Origin: CAJYAN01 sp046484825
GTDB taxonomy: Bacteria; Pseudomonadota; Gammaproteobacteria; UBA6429; Thiohalophilaceae
DNA: 14,625 nt
Direction of reading: 5' to 3'
Assembly (NCBI GenBank): GCA_046484825.1
Contig: JAWOIE010000143.1
Span: 1-14,625 of the forward strand
Part shown: positions 1 to 7,215 of the stretch, one piece after another
Layout of the letters: each line of letters starts with the position of its first letter
How positions within the stretch are numbered: the stretch's first letter is position 1
Translations under genes and position numbers: made by a program
The notes under the pieces: model-generated
What the model saw: only the letters and a program-made list of their open reading frames with translations
Databases searched by the model: none
Told to the model about the DNA's origin: nothing

Positions 1-514
1 CCCTGCCGGCTTCATCGGGCAGGCTGCCGGTCGCTGCAAACTGTTCACGCAAACCGTTAACATTCGCCACCTCACCAGAGACAACACTAATGCCCCAGAA
101 GGGCTGGATAAAGGCCTGGGTTCCCTCGTTGAGCGACGCCGCATCAGAGGTAATGTAATAAAGTCGCAGACGACGCATCTCTTTTCCCTGGGCGAGGCGC
201 GCCTGATGGATCTTGGATACAGTCTCCTGACAGATGGCGTCACAATCGCTCTGCCCAAAATAAAATACACTCCAGTGACCCTGCACCGAATCTCGATCAA
301 ACTTTTCACCGGTTGCATCCTGGAGCACAAAATTCGTCAAGGGCCGGGGAGGCTCTATGAGCTGACCGAAGTTGCGGCTCCCTGCGGGTTTGAGCGAATC
401 GATATTTTGCAGTACCAGCCATGCCACAATCATGGGCAGGCAAAAAACCAGCACCAACAGAATCAGGTTTCTTCGATTCCGGTTTCGCGTCTTGCGGTCA
501 ACAACATTATTCAT
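1..514 (-). CDS. Sco-like thioredoxin-fold protein (cytochrome oxidase copper assembly), 3' end cut off
   Basis: Translating the minus strand from an ATG at 514-512 gives 171 open codons that run off the window at base 1, so the C-terminus is missing. Residues 1-15 are very basic, a membrane anchor spans about 17-36, and the rest should face the periplasm. Residues 84-95 (FYFGQSDCDAIC) carry C91-x3-C95, the spacing of the Sco1/SenC copper-binding motif, in the expected place after a beta strand; 'LYYITSD' at 118-124 looks like the next thioredoxin-fold strand. The distal copper-binding His of Sco proteins is not seen in the visible part. The start overlaps the surf1 stop by 8 nt, suggesting translational coupling. 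The place matches the hypothetical gene between surf1 and ctaA/cox15 in Pseudomonas-type clusters. A copper or thiol role in subunit II (CuA) maturation is inferred; it could instead be a Sco-related protein without copper transfer. Confidence 0.8.
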   Translation of the reverse strand, partial: MNNVVDRKTRNRNRRNLILLVLVFCLPMIVAWLVLQNIDSLKPAGSRNFGQLIEPPRPLTNFVLQDATGEKFDRDSVQGHWSVFYFGQSDCDAICQETVSKIHQARLAQGKEMRRLRLYYITSDAASLNEGTQAFIQPFWGISVVSGEVANVNGLREQFAATGSLPDEAGR

Positions 515-1238
515 CGGTAGGCACATCCACTTTTCTTAAATTGACGACGATGTAGATAATCAGCAGCGCCAGCGCCAGCGCGAACCACTGGACTGCGTAA
601 CTGATGTTTTTTTCCGGTTTCAGATCGACCTTGCTCCAGTTTCGAACATAGCCATGCTCATCCTCCGGGTCCTGCAGGACAATGAGGGGCAGGATATCCA
701 TGCCGGTTGCCTGACCAATATCGGCAAAATCAATCCACTGATATACCGCCGGCCAGCTCGTTCCGGCACGATTATACTCGGAAAGCGTAAAAACTTTGCT
801 GCTGGGCAGGCTAATGACCCCATTAATTTGCAGCGCATCAGTGGGGCTTTCAATCTCGGGCAATACCCGACGGTCCAGTCCACCGGGCACCCAGCCCCGA
901 TTTACCAGCACCACCTTACCGGACGCACTGAGCTTTACTGGCGTGAGGACATGATAGCCTGCCGCCTGCTGGTAGACCTTGTTGTCCAGGAGAATGTGGT
1001 GTGCGCGATCGTAGTGGCCAGTGAGGACCACACGACGATATTTAATTTCCTCAAGGTCCTCGGGCAGGTGGTCCAGCGTGATGGCGGGCAATTTTGCCCG
1101 TTGCTCAAACAGGGTCTGGATCTGCTCCTTTTCCTCCGCACGGTCCAGTTGCCAGAATCCCAGCCGCACCAGAATCGGGAACAACAGCACCACCACCAGG
1201 GTCGGTACCAGCCCCGGTTTAAATTTCCTGCTCAACAT
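507..1238 (-). CDS. surf1: SURF1 family cytochrome oxidase assembly protein
   Basis: The 243-residue product has the SURF1 layout: an N-terminal membrane helix at about 10-27, a large periplasmic domain, and a second helix at about 214-234. The family motif GFWQLDRAEEK follows the first helix (residues 27-37), LVNRGWVPGG is found in mid-protein, and the 'YAVQWFALALALL' segment leads into the last helix. SURF1/Shy1 proteins help insert or hold haem a during assembly of oxidase subunit I. The gene starts at an ATG next to a 115-bp gap shared with the divergent DUF2909-like gene, so it probably has its own promoter, separate from coxBA. Its stop overlaps the start of the Sco-like gene by 8 nt. 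Length and motifs look intact. Confidence 0.95.
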   Translation of the reverse strand: MLSRKFKPGLVPTLVVVLLFPILVRLGFWQLDRAEEKEQIQTLFEQRAKLPAITLDHLPEDLEEIKYRRVVLTGHYDRAHHILLDNKVYQQAAGYHVLTPVKLSASGKVVLVNRGWVPGGLDRRVLPEIESPTDALQINGVISLPSSKVFTLSEYNRAGTSWPAVYQWIDFADIGQATGMDILPLIVLQDPEDEHGYVRNWSKVDLKPEKNISYAVQWFALALALLIIYIVVNLRKVDVPTDE

Positions 1239-1353
1239 AATCTCTGCATCTGACTGCAGCTTATTCCGCTATAATTGCCCATAATGATTTATCACCTTTT
1301 CCGCTTGGTTTTTTACCACATGACCGTTTTCAGATTGGAGAGAGACGCATATT

Positions 1354-1572
1354 ATGTCCGCCACGATTATTGTAAAGACCGTTGTCATCACTACCCTCAT
1401 CCTCATTGTTGCGAGTCTGGGTAGCGCCCTGTTTTCACTGATTCGTGACAAGAGTCAGTCTGAGCGCACCGTCAAGGCCCTGACCGTGCGCATTGCTCTC
1501 TCCATTGCCTTGCTGGCCTTTGTCATGATCAGCGGCAAACTAGGGTATCTAACCCCCAGCGGTATGCCCTGA
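1354..1572 (+). CDS. Twin-transmembrane DUF2909-like protein of the cytochrome oxidase cluster
   Basis: This 72-residue protein has two hydrophobic helices (about 5-26 and 47-64) joined by a short charged loop (RDKSQSERTVK), and almost no soluble part. Size, topology, the 'RTVKALTVRIALSI' stretch and position between coxC and surf1 match the DUF2909/twin-transmembrane family found in gammaproteobacterial cox clusters. Its function is unknown; an oxidase assembly or stability role is inferred from its neighbours only. It is the only cox-cluster gene here on the plus strand, convergent with coxC and divergent from surf1. A purine-rich GGAGAGAG lies about 8 nt before the ATG. A perfect TATAAT at 1270-1275 could be its -10 box, but no good -35 accompanies it. 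A bidirectional terminator follows 21 nt after the stop. Confidence 0.8.
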   Translation: MSATIIVKTVVITTLILIVASLGSALFSLIRDKSQSERTVKALTVRIALSIALLAFVMISGKLGYLTPSGMP

Positions 1573-1593
1573 CACTTTTCAATGTCCGATAAA

Positions 1594-1625
1594 AAAAGGC
1601 GCTGCTCTTGCAAGCAGCGCCTTTT
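1594..1625. terminator. Bidirectional rho-independent terminator between the DUF2909-like gene and coxC
   Basis: Bases 1594-1606 (AAAAGGCGCTGCT) pair perfectly with 1613-1625 (AGCAGCGCCTTTT) around a 6-nt loop. The A-run on the left and T-run on the right give a U-tail in either direction, so it can end both the plus-strand DUF2909-like transcript and the minus-strand coxB-coxA-ctaG-coxC transcript. It lies 18 nt beyond the coxC stop. Confidence 0.92.
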
Positions 1626-1643
1626 CCTTGCGCAAACTACCTT

Positions 1644-2507
1644 CTAGGCAAGCCAGTATACAAAAATAAACAGACCCAACCAGACGACATCGACAAAATG
1701 CCAGTACCAGGCCGCGGCTTCGAAGGCAAAGTGATGCTTGGCGGTAAAGTGTCCCTTCATGGAGCGAAACAACATCACCAGGAGCATAATCGCACCAATG
1801 GTAACGTGAAGACCATGAAAGCCTGTCAGCATGTAAAAGGTAGAACCATAGATACCGGAGCCCAGGGTCAGATTCAGGTCTCTGTAGGCGTGAACATATT
1901 CATAAGCCTGTAGGCCTACAAACAGCGCACCCAGTACGACGGTCAGAAACAGACCCAGGATCAGCTGGCCTCGGTTACCTTTTTTCAGCCCCCAGTGCGC
2001 CCAGGTCACGGTCAGGCCGGAGACGAGCAGGATCAGGGTGTTTAATGCCGGAATGCCCCAGGCACCGACGGTCTGAAATTCGCCGCCGACTTTGTCCGGG
2101 CCATTGGTGGGCCAGGCGGCCTCAAAACCCTGCCACAGCAATTCGTTGGTCATGGCATTGTTGCCCTCACCACCCAGCCACGGCACTGACAATTGGCGGG
2201 CATAGAAAAGTGCACCAAAGAAGGCCGCGAAGAACATTACTTCTGAGAAAATAAACCAGCCCATGCTCATGCGGAAGGACATATCCACCTGATCATTGTA
2301 TTTTCCGGTCTCACTTTCTCTAATAACGGTGCCAAACCAGCCAAACAGCATAATGGCCATAACGACGGCGCCAACAATCATATAGATGCTGCTTGAACCG
2401 TGTAACCAACCGGCAAACCCACCTAACAGGAACGCTAATCCCACCGAGCCAATGATCGGCCAGTGACTTGGTTCCGGTAAATAATATCCACCTTGTGCCT
2501 GTGACAT
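1644..2507 (-). CDS. coxC: Cytochrome c oxidase subunit III
   Basis: The 287-residue product is an integral membrane protein with seven expected helices. Diagnostic stretches are SEVMFFAAFFGALFYAR after the second helix, YGSTFYMLTGFHGLHVTIG in the middle, and the C-terminal EAAAWYWHFVDVVWLGLF signature of haem-copper oxidase subunit III. Subunit III has no redox centre; in this family it stabilises subunit I and supports its proton uptake. The long insertion around 'LSVPWLGGEGNNAMTNELLW' is typical of the longer bacterial forms. A clear ribosome-binding site (GAGAGGGG) precedes the ATG. The gene lies 49 bp after ctaG and ends the oxidase operon at a strong terminator. Confidence 0.97.
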   Translation of the reverse strand: MSQAQGGYYLPEPSHWPIIGSVGLAFLLGGFAGWLHGSSSIYMIVGAVVMAIMLFGWFGTVIRESETGKYNDQVDMSFRMSMGWFIFSEVMFFAAFFGALFYARQLSVPWLGGEGNNAMTNELLWQGFEAAWPTNGPDKVGGEFQTVGAWGIPALNTLILLVSGLTVTWAHWGLKKGNRGQLILGLFLTVVLGALFVGLQAYEYVHAYRDLNLTLGSGIYGSTFYMLTGFHGLHVTIGAIMLLVMLFRSMKGHFTAKHHFAFEAAAWYWHFVDVVWLGLFIFVYWLA

Positions 2508-2556
2508 AATTACCCCTCTCTTGTCGCTAAATGTTTAATTTTTCTTAAAAAGTTAA

Positions 2557-3168
2557 TTACGATTTACGTTTGCTCGTTTCTACACTCAAACTGGCCTGCC
2601 CTTTATTGGAATCAAAAAAGGTATAAGCAATAGTGATTGTATTGATCTCCCTGGGCAGATCCGCATCAACGACGAACTGCAAAGGCATTTCACGGCTCTC
2701 ACCAGGTTCAAATGTTTGCTGTTTAAAACAAAAGCACTCAATCTTGCTGAAATACTTCACAGCCTGACCGGGGGACAGACTGGGAACCGCCTGCGCTACC
2801 ACCGTTTTGTCTGTCATGTTCCGGGCATAATAACTCACGTTCTTTACCTCACCCGGGTGTACCTGCATCGTAGCCTGCAGGGGGCGAAACTCCCAGGGCA
2901 GGTTCTGATTGCGACTCGCCACAAACTGGATCGTGATCAGTCGCGACTTATCAATGACCTGCGTTTTCGCCGCCGCGGCCTGCTGCGCTGCGTCATATTG
3001 ACCCTTCTCAATATCAACGAAGCGGCCATTCAGGCCAAAGGCATCGCAAAAAACATTGTATAACGGTACTAAGGCAAAGCTAAACCCAAACATCACCACA
3101 CCCACCACAACCATACGTTTGACTAAACGCTGATTGGCCTGCTGAAGCTTGTCTTTTTGCTGGGTCAT
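2557..3168 (-). CDS. ctaG: Cytochrome c oxidase assembly protein CtaG/Cox11 (CuB insertion)
   Basis: The 203-residue protein has one N-terminal membrane helix (about 17-37) followed by the family motif LYNVFCDAFGLNG with Cys41, then a periplasmic immunoglobulin-like copper domain. The copper-binding CFCF motif is intact at C145 and C147 (IECFCFKQQTFEPGE). Cox11/CtaG proteins deliver copper to the CuB site of subunit I, which fits its place just after coxA. The start lies 5 nt downstream of the stop of a 36-residue membrane ORF, so the two are probably translated from the same message. Length is normal and nothing appears to be missing. Confidence 0.96.
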   Translation of the reverse strand: MTQQKDKLQQANQRLVKRMVVVGVVMFGFSFALVPLYNVFCDAFGLNGRFVDIEKGQYDAAQQAAAAKTQVIDKSRLITIQFVASRNQNLPWEFRPLQATMQVHPGEVKNVSYYARNMTDKTVVAQAVPSLSPGQAVKYFSKIECFCFKQQTFEPGESREMPLQFVVDADLPREINTITIAYTFFDSNKGQASLSVETSKRKS

Positions 3169-3173
3169 CGGCT

Positions 3174-3284
3174 CTACTTACTCAAGACAAAAAAACTGGC
3201 AATAAAGAATGACAAGGCAATTGCGAACAATAAAACAATAACCCACTTATTTGGCTTTGTTCCCTGACTCATCTCATGACTCAT
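3174..3284 (-). CDS. Small one-helix membrane protein between coxA and ctaG (36 aa)
   Basis: From an ATG at 3284-3282 the frame reads MSHEMSQGTKPNKW, then an unbroken hydrophobic helix of about 20 residues (VIVLLFAIALSFFIASFFVL), then SK and a TAG at 3176-3174. The hydrophilic, basic N-terminus and single helix look like a deliberate membrane protein, and the stop lies 5 nt before the ctaG start. Tiny one-helix proteins annotated as cytochrome oxidase small assembly proteins occupy this position in other proteobacterial cox operons. Sequence identity to those is not established here. A second in-frame Met at residue 5 is an alternative start giving 32 residues; neither has a strong Shine-Dalgarno. 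A role in subunit I or CtaG assembly is inferred from position. Confidence 0.72.
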   Translation of the reverse strand: MSHEMSQGTKPNKWVIVLLFAIALSFFIASFFVLSK

Positions 3285-3304
3285 CGTTTAATCCAGTTAA
3301 AATT

Positions 3305-3327
3305 GAGCCCCGCACACGGCGGGGCTC
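3305..3327 (-). terminator. Intercistronic hairpin after coxA (attenuator or mRNA 3'-end stabiliser)
   Basis: A perfect 9-bp GC-rich stem (GAGCCCCGC with GCGGGGCTC) and 5-nt loop begin 6 nt after the coxA stop. On the coding (minus) strand the stem is followed by AATTTTAA, a short U-rich tail. This is weaker than a full terminator, so it may stop only part of transcription or protect the coxBA message, giving more coxB/coxA than ctaG/coxC. The effect is inferred. Confidence 0.75.
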
Positions 3328-3333
3328 GCTTGC

Positions 3334-4884
3334 TTACTTGATCTCCGGCGCTGTTTCGAAGGTGTGATAAGGCGCGGGGGAAGGAATCGTCCATTCCAGA
3401 CCTTCGGCCCCTTCCCAAACCCGATCCGTAGCCTTGTCACCACCCTTGATACACTTGATCACAATGAACAGGAACAGCAACTGCGACGCACCGAAGACAA
3501 AGCCACCGATGGAAGACCAGAAGTTCCAGTCCGCAAACTGCAGGGCATAGTCAGGAATACGACGCGGCATACCGGCCAGACCCAGGAAGTGCTGCGGGAA
3601 GAACAGGACATTGACTGAAATCACGGACAACCAGAAGTGCAACTTGCCCAGTTTCTCGTCATACATGTTACCGGTCCACTTGGGAATCCAGTAGTAAACC
3701 GCGGCAATAATCCCAAATACGGCACCCGTCACCAGTACATAGTGGAAATGCGCAACCACAAAGTAGGAATCATGGTACTGGAAGTCGGCAGGACCAACAC
3801 CCAGCATCAGACCGGTGAAACCACCGATGGTGAACAGGAAGACAAAGGCGATCGACCACAACATCGGAGTTTCAAATGTCATGGAGCCCTTCCACATGGT
3901 GGCCGTCCAGTTAAAGACCTTCACCGCAGTCGGTACCGCAATCATGACAGTGGCATACATAAAGTACAGCTCGCCCGCGACTGGCATACCGACGGTAAAC
4001 ATATGGTGCGCCCAGACGATAAACGACAGAAAGGCAATCGCTGCGGTGGCATACACCATCGAGGCGTACCCAAACAGTGGCTTACGGGCGAATGTCGGGA
4101 TGATCTGCGAGACAATACCAAATGCCGGCAGGATCATGATGTACACCTCGGGGTGACCAAAGAACCAGAACACGTGCTGGAACAGGACCGGGTCACCGCC
4201 ACCGGCGGCATCAAAGAAGCTGGTGCCAAAGTTGCGGTCGGTCAGCATCATGGTAACCGCGCCTGCCAGTACCGGCATTACGGCGATCAACAGGAAGGCG
4301 GTAATCAGCCAGGTCCAGACAAACAGCGGCATTTTCATCAGCGTCATGCCAGGGGCACGCATGTTCAGAATCGTCGCAATGATATTAATAGAACCCATGA
4401 TGGAGGACAGACCCAGCATGTGTACAGCGAAGATAAAGAAGTCCGTACTGGCCGGGGCAAATGTGGTGGACAGCGGTGCATAGAACGTCCAACCAAAGGC
4501 AGGGCCACCACCTTCCATGAACAGGGTTGATACCAGCATCAAACCCGCGAAAGGCAGTATCCAGAAGCTCCAGTTATTCATGCGTGGTAAGGCCATGTCT
4601 GGTGCGCCAATCATCATGGGCACCAACCAGTTGGCCAGGCCGGTCATGGCCGGCATAACGGCGCCGAAGACCATAATCAGACCATGCATGGTGGTCATGG
4701 TGTTGAAGAACAGCGGGTCAACGACCTGCATGCCCGGTTGCATCAGCTCTGCACGGATGACCATGGCCATTGCGCCACCGATCAGAAACATGATGAATGC
4801 AAACCATAAATACAGCGTACCAATGTCTTTATGATTGGTAGTTTTTATCCAGCGCATAATGCCGGTTGGGTGATGATCACTCAT
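3334..4884 (-). CDS. coxA: Cytochrome c oxidase subunit I (aa3-type, A1 class)
   Basis: This 516-residue, twelve-helix protein is the catalytic subunit that reduces O2 at the haem a3-CuB centre and pumps protons. Ligands are all visible: haem a H67 and H381, haem a3 H379, CuB H244, H293 and H294. Y248 in GHPEVY is the tyrosine cross-linked to H244. E246, D96 (in GAPDMA), T319 and K322 (in VPTAVKVFNW) are the D- and K-channel residues; E246 in GHPEV places it in the A1 class. It starts 20 bp after coxB with a strong GGAGG ribosome-binding site. The C-terminus ends in the usual GLEWTIPSPAPYHTFE tail. A hairpin follows the stop. No key residue is missing. Confidence 0.99.
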   Translation of the reverse strand: MSDHHPTGIMRWIKTTNHKDIGTLYLWFAFIMFLIGGAMAMVIRAELMQPGMQVVDPLFFNTMTTMHGLIMVFGAVMPAMTGLANWLVPMMIGAPDMALPRMNNWSFWILPFAGLMLVSTLFMEGGGPAFGWTFYAPLSTTFAPASTDFFIFAVHMLGLSSIMGSINIIATILNMRAPGMTLMKMPLFVWTWLITAFLLIAVMPVLAGAVTMMLTDRNFGTSFFDAAGGGDPVLFQHVFWFFGHPEVYIMILPAFGIVSQIIPTFARKPLFGYASMVYATAAIAFLSFIVWAHHMFTVGMPVAGELYFMYATVMIAVPTAVKVFNWTATMWKGSMTFETPMLWSIAFVFLFTIGGFTGLMLGVGPADFQYHDSYFVVAHFHYVLVTGAVFGIIAAVYYWIPKWTGNMYDEKLGKLHFWLSVISVNVLFFPQHFLGLAGMPRRIPDYALQFADWNFWSSIGGFVFGASQLLFLFIVIKCIKGGDKATDRVWEGAEGLEWTIPSPAPYHTFETAPEIK

Positions 4885-4904
4885 TTTATAATCCTCCGCT
4901 GGCC

Positions 4905-6044
4905 CTAATTAGATACTTGTGAAGGTTGAACAACGTCACCGACACTATTGCCGAGGGCGTTGCGCTGAAAGGTAACAACGGCGGCCAGGTCGCCCGCTGT
5001 CAGCTGGCTACCGAAGGCCTGCATGGCGGTGCCGGGTTTACCGTTTTTGACGATATCGATGTGCGCCTCGACAGGTCCTGTGGAGATCGCTCCGCCAGTG
5101 ATGGCTGGGAAGACGCCCGGAATGCCCTGGCCATTGGCCTGGTGGCAGGCGGCACAGGAGGCGTTATAAACCTCCTCACCACGCTTTATCAGCTCTGCCT
5201 GGGTCCAGGTCTTGGTGGCGCCGGCGGCGGCGGCTTCAGACTTGGCCTTTTGCTCACCAATCCACGCGGCATACTTTTCTTCCGAAACCACGTTCACAAC
5301 AATGGGCATAAAACCGTGGTCTTTACCACAGAGCTCCGCACACTGACCGCGATAGGTACCTTCCTTTTCCGCTTTAAACCAGCTTTCATTAATAAAGCCA
5401 GGGATCGCATCGCGTTTGACAGCCAGTTCGGGTACCCACCAGGCGTGGATAACGTCATTCGCAGTCGTCAGAATACGCACCTTCTTGTTGACGGGGACCA
5501 CAATCGGGTTGTCAACATCGAGCAGGTAATGTTCATGTTCCGCAGGATTCATACCGGATTTCAGCTGACGGATATCATTACTCTTTTTATCCATATTACT
5601 GAAGAAGTGGACGCCATCCTCAAGGTATTCGTACTCCCATTTCCACTGCCAACCGGTCGCTTTAATGGTTAAATCAGAATTGCTCGTATCTTCCAGCTCC
5701 AGAAAGGTCTTCGTTGCCGGTACGGCAATCGCCACCAGAATCACAAAGGGAATCAAGGTCCAGATTACTTCGACCGTGGTGCTCTCATGGAACTGGGCGG
5801 CAACCGCACCCTTTGATTTGCGGTGGTTGATCAGTGAGTAAATGATGACCGCAAAGACACCGATACCCACAATCGTCACTATCCACAGCACCAGCATGTG
5901 CAGATCGTAAATATCTTTACCAAGAGCAGTCACACTCTCTGTCATGTTCAGCTCGTTATAGGCTGCCATGGCGGCCGTAGGCCCCCAGAGCATGGTCAAG
6001 CCTAATAAGCCGCCCAGCTTTTTCATCGTTTTGGTTATTGACAT
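4905..6044 (-). CDS. coxB: Cytochrome c oxidase subunit II with fused cytochrome c domain (caa3-like)
   Basis: The 379-residue protein takes electrons and passes them to subunit I. Order: a signal sequence (about 1-28, ending AAMA), two membrane helices (about 47-72 and 93-113), the aromatic patch GWQWKWEYEY at 131-140, and a CuA cupredoxin domain. The CuA ligands are complete: H200, C235, E237, C239, H243 and M246. A C-terminal cytochrome c domain follows, with haem-binding C297-x2-C300-H301 and a likely axial M341 (GTAMQAFG). The fused haem domain is the caa3 arrangement, in which soluble cytochrome c can be partly bypassed. The ribosome-binding site GGAGAGG precedes the ATG. It is the first gene of the oxidase operon; the promoter must lie in the long upstream gap. 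Confidence 0.99.
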   Translation of the reverse strand: MSITKTMKKLGGLLGLTMLWGPTAAMAAYNELNMTESVTALGKDIYDLHMLVLWIVTIVGIGVFAVIIYSLINHRKSKGAVAAQFHESTTVEVIWTLIPFVILVAIAVPATKTFLELEDTSNSDLTIKATGWQWKWEYEYLEDGVHFFSNMDKKSNDIRQLKSGMNPAEHEHYLLDVDNPIVVPVNKKVRILTTANDVIHAWWVPELAVKRDAIPGFINESWFKAEKEGTYRGQCAELCGKDHGFMPIVVNVVSEEKYAAWIGEQKAKSEAAAAGATKTWTQAELIKRGEEVYNASCAACHQANGQGIPGVFPAITGGAISTGPVEAHIDIVKNGKPGTAMQAFGSQLTAGDLAAVVTFQRNALGNSVGDVVQPSQVSN

Positions 6045-6539
6045 ACCTCTACCTCTCCGGTTGGGATACTTGAAAAATTTTTATTTTAAGATCGTTATCG
6101 TTGATAGTGCTTGTAATTCTTTAAGGTGCAACGTCACACGTTTTTATCGCATTCTGCTTGGCGAAAGGCCAGGCTGAGGCCGGGGATTGCGCCAGAGCTT
6201 GCCATAATTTCATACTCAGTTTTCTTGTGTGCGTCGCGACAAAATCCATTTTTTACTACAACATTTTCTACTCGCCAGCACGCAGCCCCTCCATCCACTC
6301 CGCGGCCGCAGGCATGCTAATGCATGCCCCTGACCATCGCAATAAAAAAGAAAAAATAGGCTTATAATACGTAGATATAGCAGAATATCCTTATATTATA
6401 ATTTGTCTATTTGCTTATTCATTTTTCATGTTGAAATGCGTGCAGGCCATTCACAGCGAACAAAACCATACAAAAATACTGAATACTTGCCAAGGACTAT
6501 TTTGAATATAAGTATCTGAATAACTATGTGTTCTGCTTG
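6045..6539. other. 495-bp intergenic region between the biotin operon end and coxB
   Basis: No convincing gene was found on either strand; the short plus-strand open frames here have no recognisable domain, poor codon pattern and no ribosome-binding site. The segment should contain the coxB promoter (minus strand) and the end of the biotin operon. Around 6339-6425 it is very AT-rich, with TATAAT-like boxes on both strands (6363-6368, 6395-6402), but none has a good -35 partner at 16-18 bp. I found no clear terminator after bioD and no tRNA. Nothing more can be assigned. Confidence 0.6.
6311..6328. repeat. Small perfect inverted repeat
   Basis: GGCATGC (6311-6317) and GCATGCC (6322-6328) form a 7-bp stem with a TAAT loop. 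No T-run follows on either strand, so it is not a standard terminator. It could be a protein-binding palindrome or chance. Confidence 0.4.
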
Positions 6540-7205
6540 TTAATTGACGGCCAGGCAGGTGGCCAGCGCCGCAATATCCGGCGTTGTTGTATACGGCAGT
6601 ATGCCCAGGCAGGGGGCGGAGATGCGCTGTTTTAAGCTGTGTATATTCTTGTCCAGGTACTGATACTCCGGGTCGATACAGTTGCCGACCCAACCCAGAA
6701 TGCTCACACCGCTGCGATGCAGGGCACTCATGGTCAACAACGCATGGTTCAGACATCCCAGGCGCAGGCCGATCACCAGCACCACCGGAATGGCCAGATG
6801 CTGACCCAGTGTTTCGATACTCTGCTGGGCGTTGAGTGGTGTCTGCCAGCCACCGGCGCCCTCGACGACGACGACATCGACCTGACGGGCAATATTTTCA
6901 TAACACGATTGAATATGCCTGAGATCGATCTCCACCCCTTCCAGCTCGGCCGCGATGTGCGGGGCAATGGCCGGGGCGAAACAGTACGGATTGATCAAGG
7001 CATAGGGCAGTGAAGTGTGACAGGTCTTTTGTAACGCAATCGCGTCTTCATTCTGTAGCAGACCATTCTGAAATACCGCGCCACTGGCAACCGGTTTCAT
7101 GACGCCCACCCGGGCATACTGTTGTTGCAAGATGTGGACAATTATCTGCGCGACCCGGGTCTTGCCGACGCCAGTGTCTGTCCCGGTAATCAAGATACCT
7201 TTCAT
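6540..7205 (-). CDS. bioD: Dethiobiotin synthetase
   Basis: BioD closes the ureido ring of dethiobiotin from 7,8-diaminopelargonate (DAPA), CO2 and ATP in the cytoplasm. The 221-residue protein begins with the family P-loop GTDTGVGKT (residues 8-16, K15), has K37 in KPVASG, and carries the VVVEGAGGW motif with E115 around 112-120. The later 'GNCIDPEY' stretch resembles the nucleotide-specificity region of the family. It is the last gene of the biotin operon, 10 bp after bioC, with AGAGGGTT as ribosome-binding site. No clear terminator follows. Length and active-site residues are normal. Confidence 0.97.
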   Translation of the reverse strand: MKGILITGTDTGVGKTRVAQIIVHILQQQYARVGVMKPVASGAVFQNGLLQNEDAIALQKTCHTSLPYALINPYCFAPAIAPHIAAELEGVEIDLRHIQSCYENIARQVDVVVVEGAGGWQTPLNAQQSIETLGQHLAIPVVLVIGLRLGCLNHALLTMSALHRSGVSILGWVGNCIDPEYQYLDKNIHSLKQRISAPCLGILPYTTTPDIAALATCLAVN

Positions 7206-7215
7206 ATCAACCCTC

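Noticed and set aside
3637..4530. Long plus-strand open frame (297 codons) opposite coxA
   Set aside because: It is a shadow of the highly conserved coxA; its product is a low-complexity His/Arg/Gln/Gly-rich chain with no domain.
6080..6125. Fnr or Fur box upstream of coxB (GTTATCGTTGATA region)
   Set aside because: It does not match TTGAT-N4-ATCAA or the Fur repeat closely enough.
6126..6367. Overlapping short plus-strand frames in the coxB upstream gap
   Set aside because: They have no ribosome-binding site, no recognisable domain and unlikely composition.
6481..6525. Possible hairpin (ATACTT/AAGTAT) after bioD as terminator
   Set aside because: The stem is 6 bp with a loop of more than 20 nt and no T-run.
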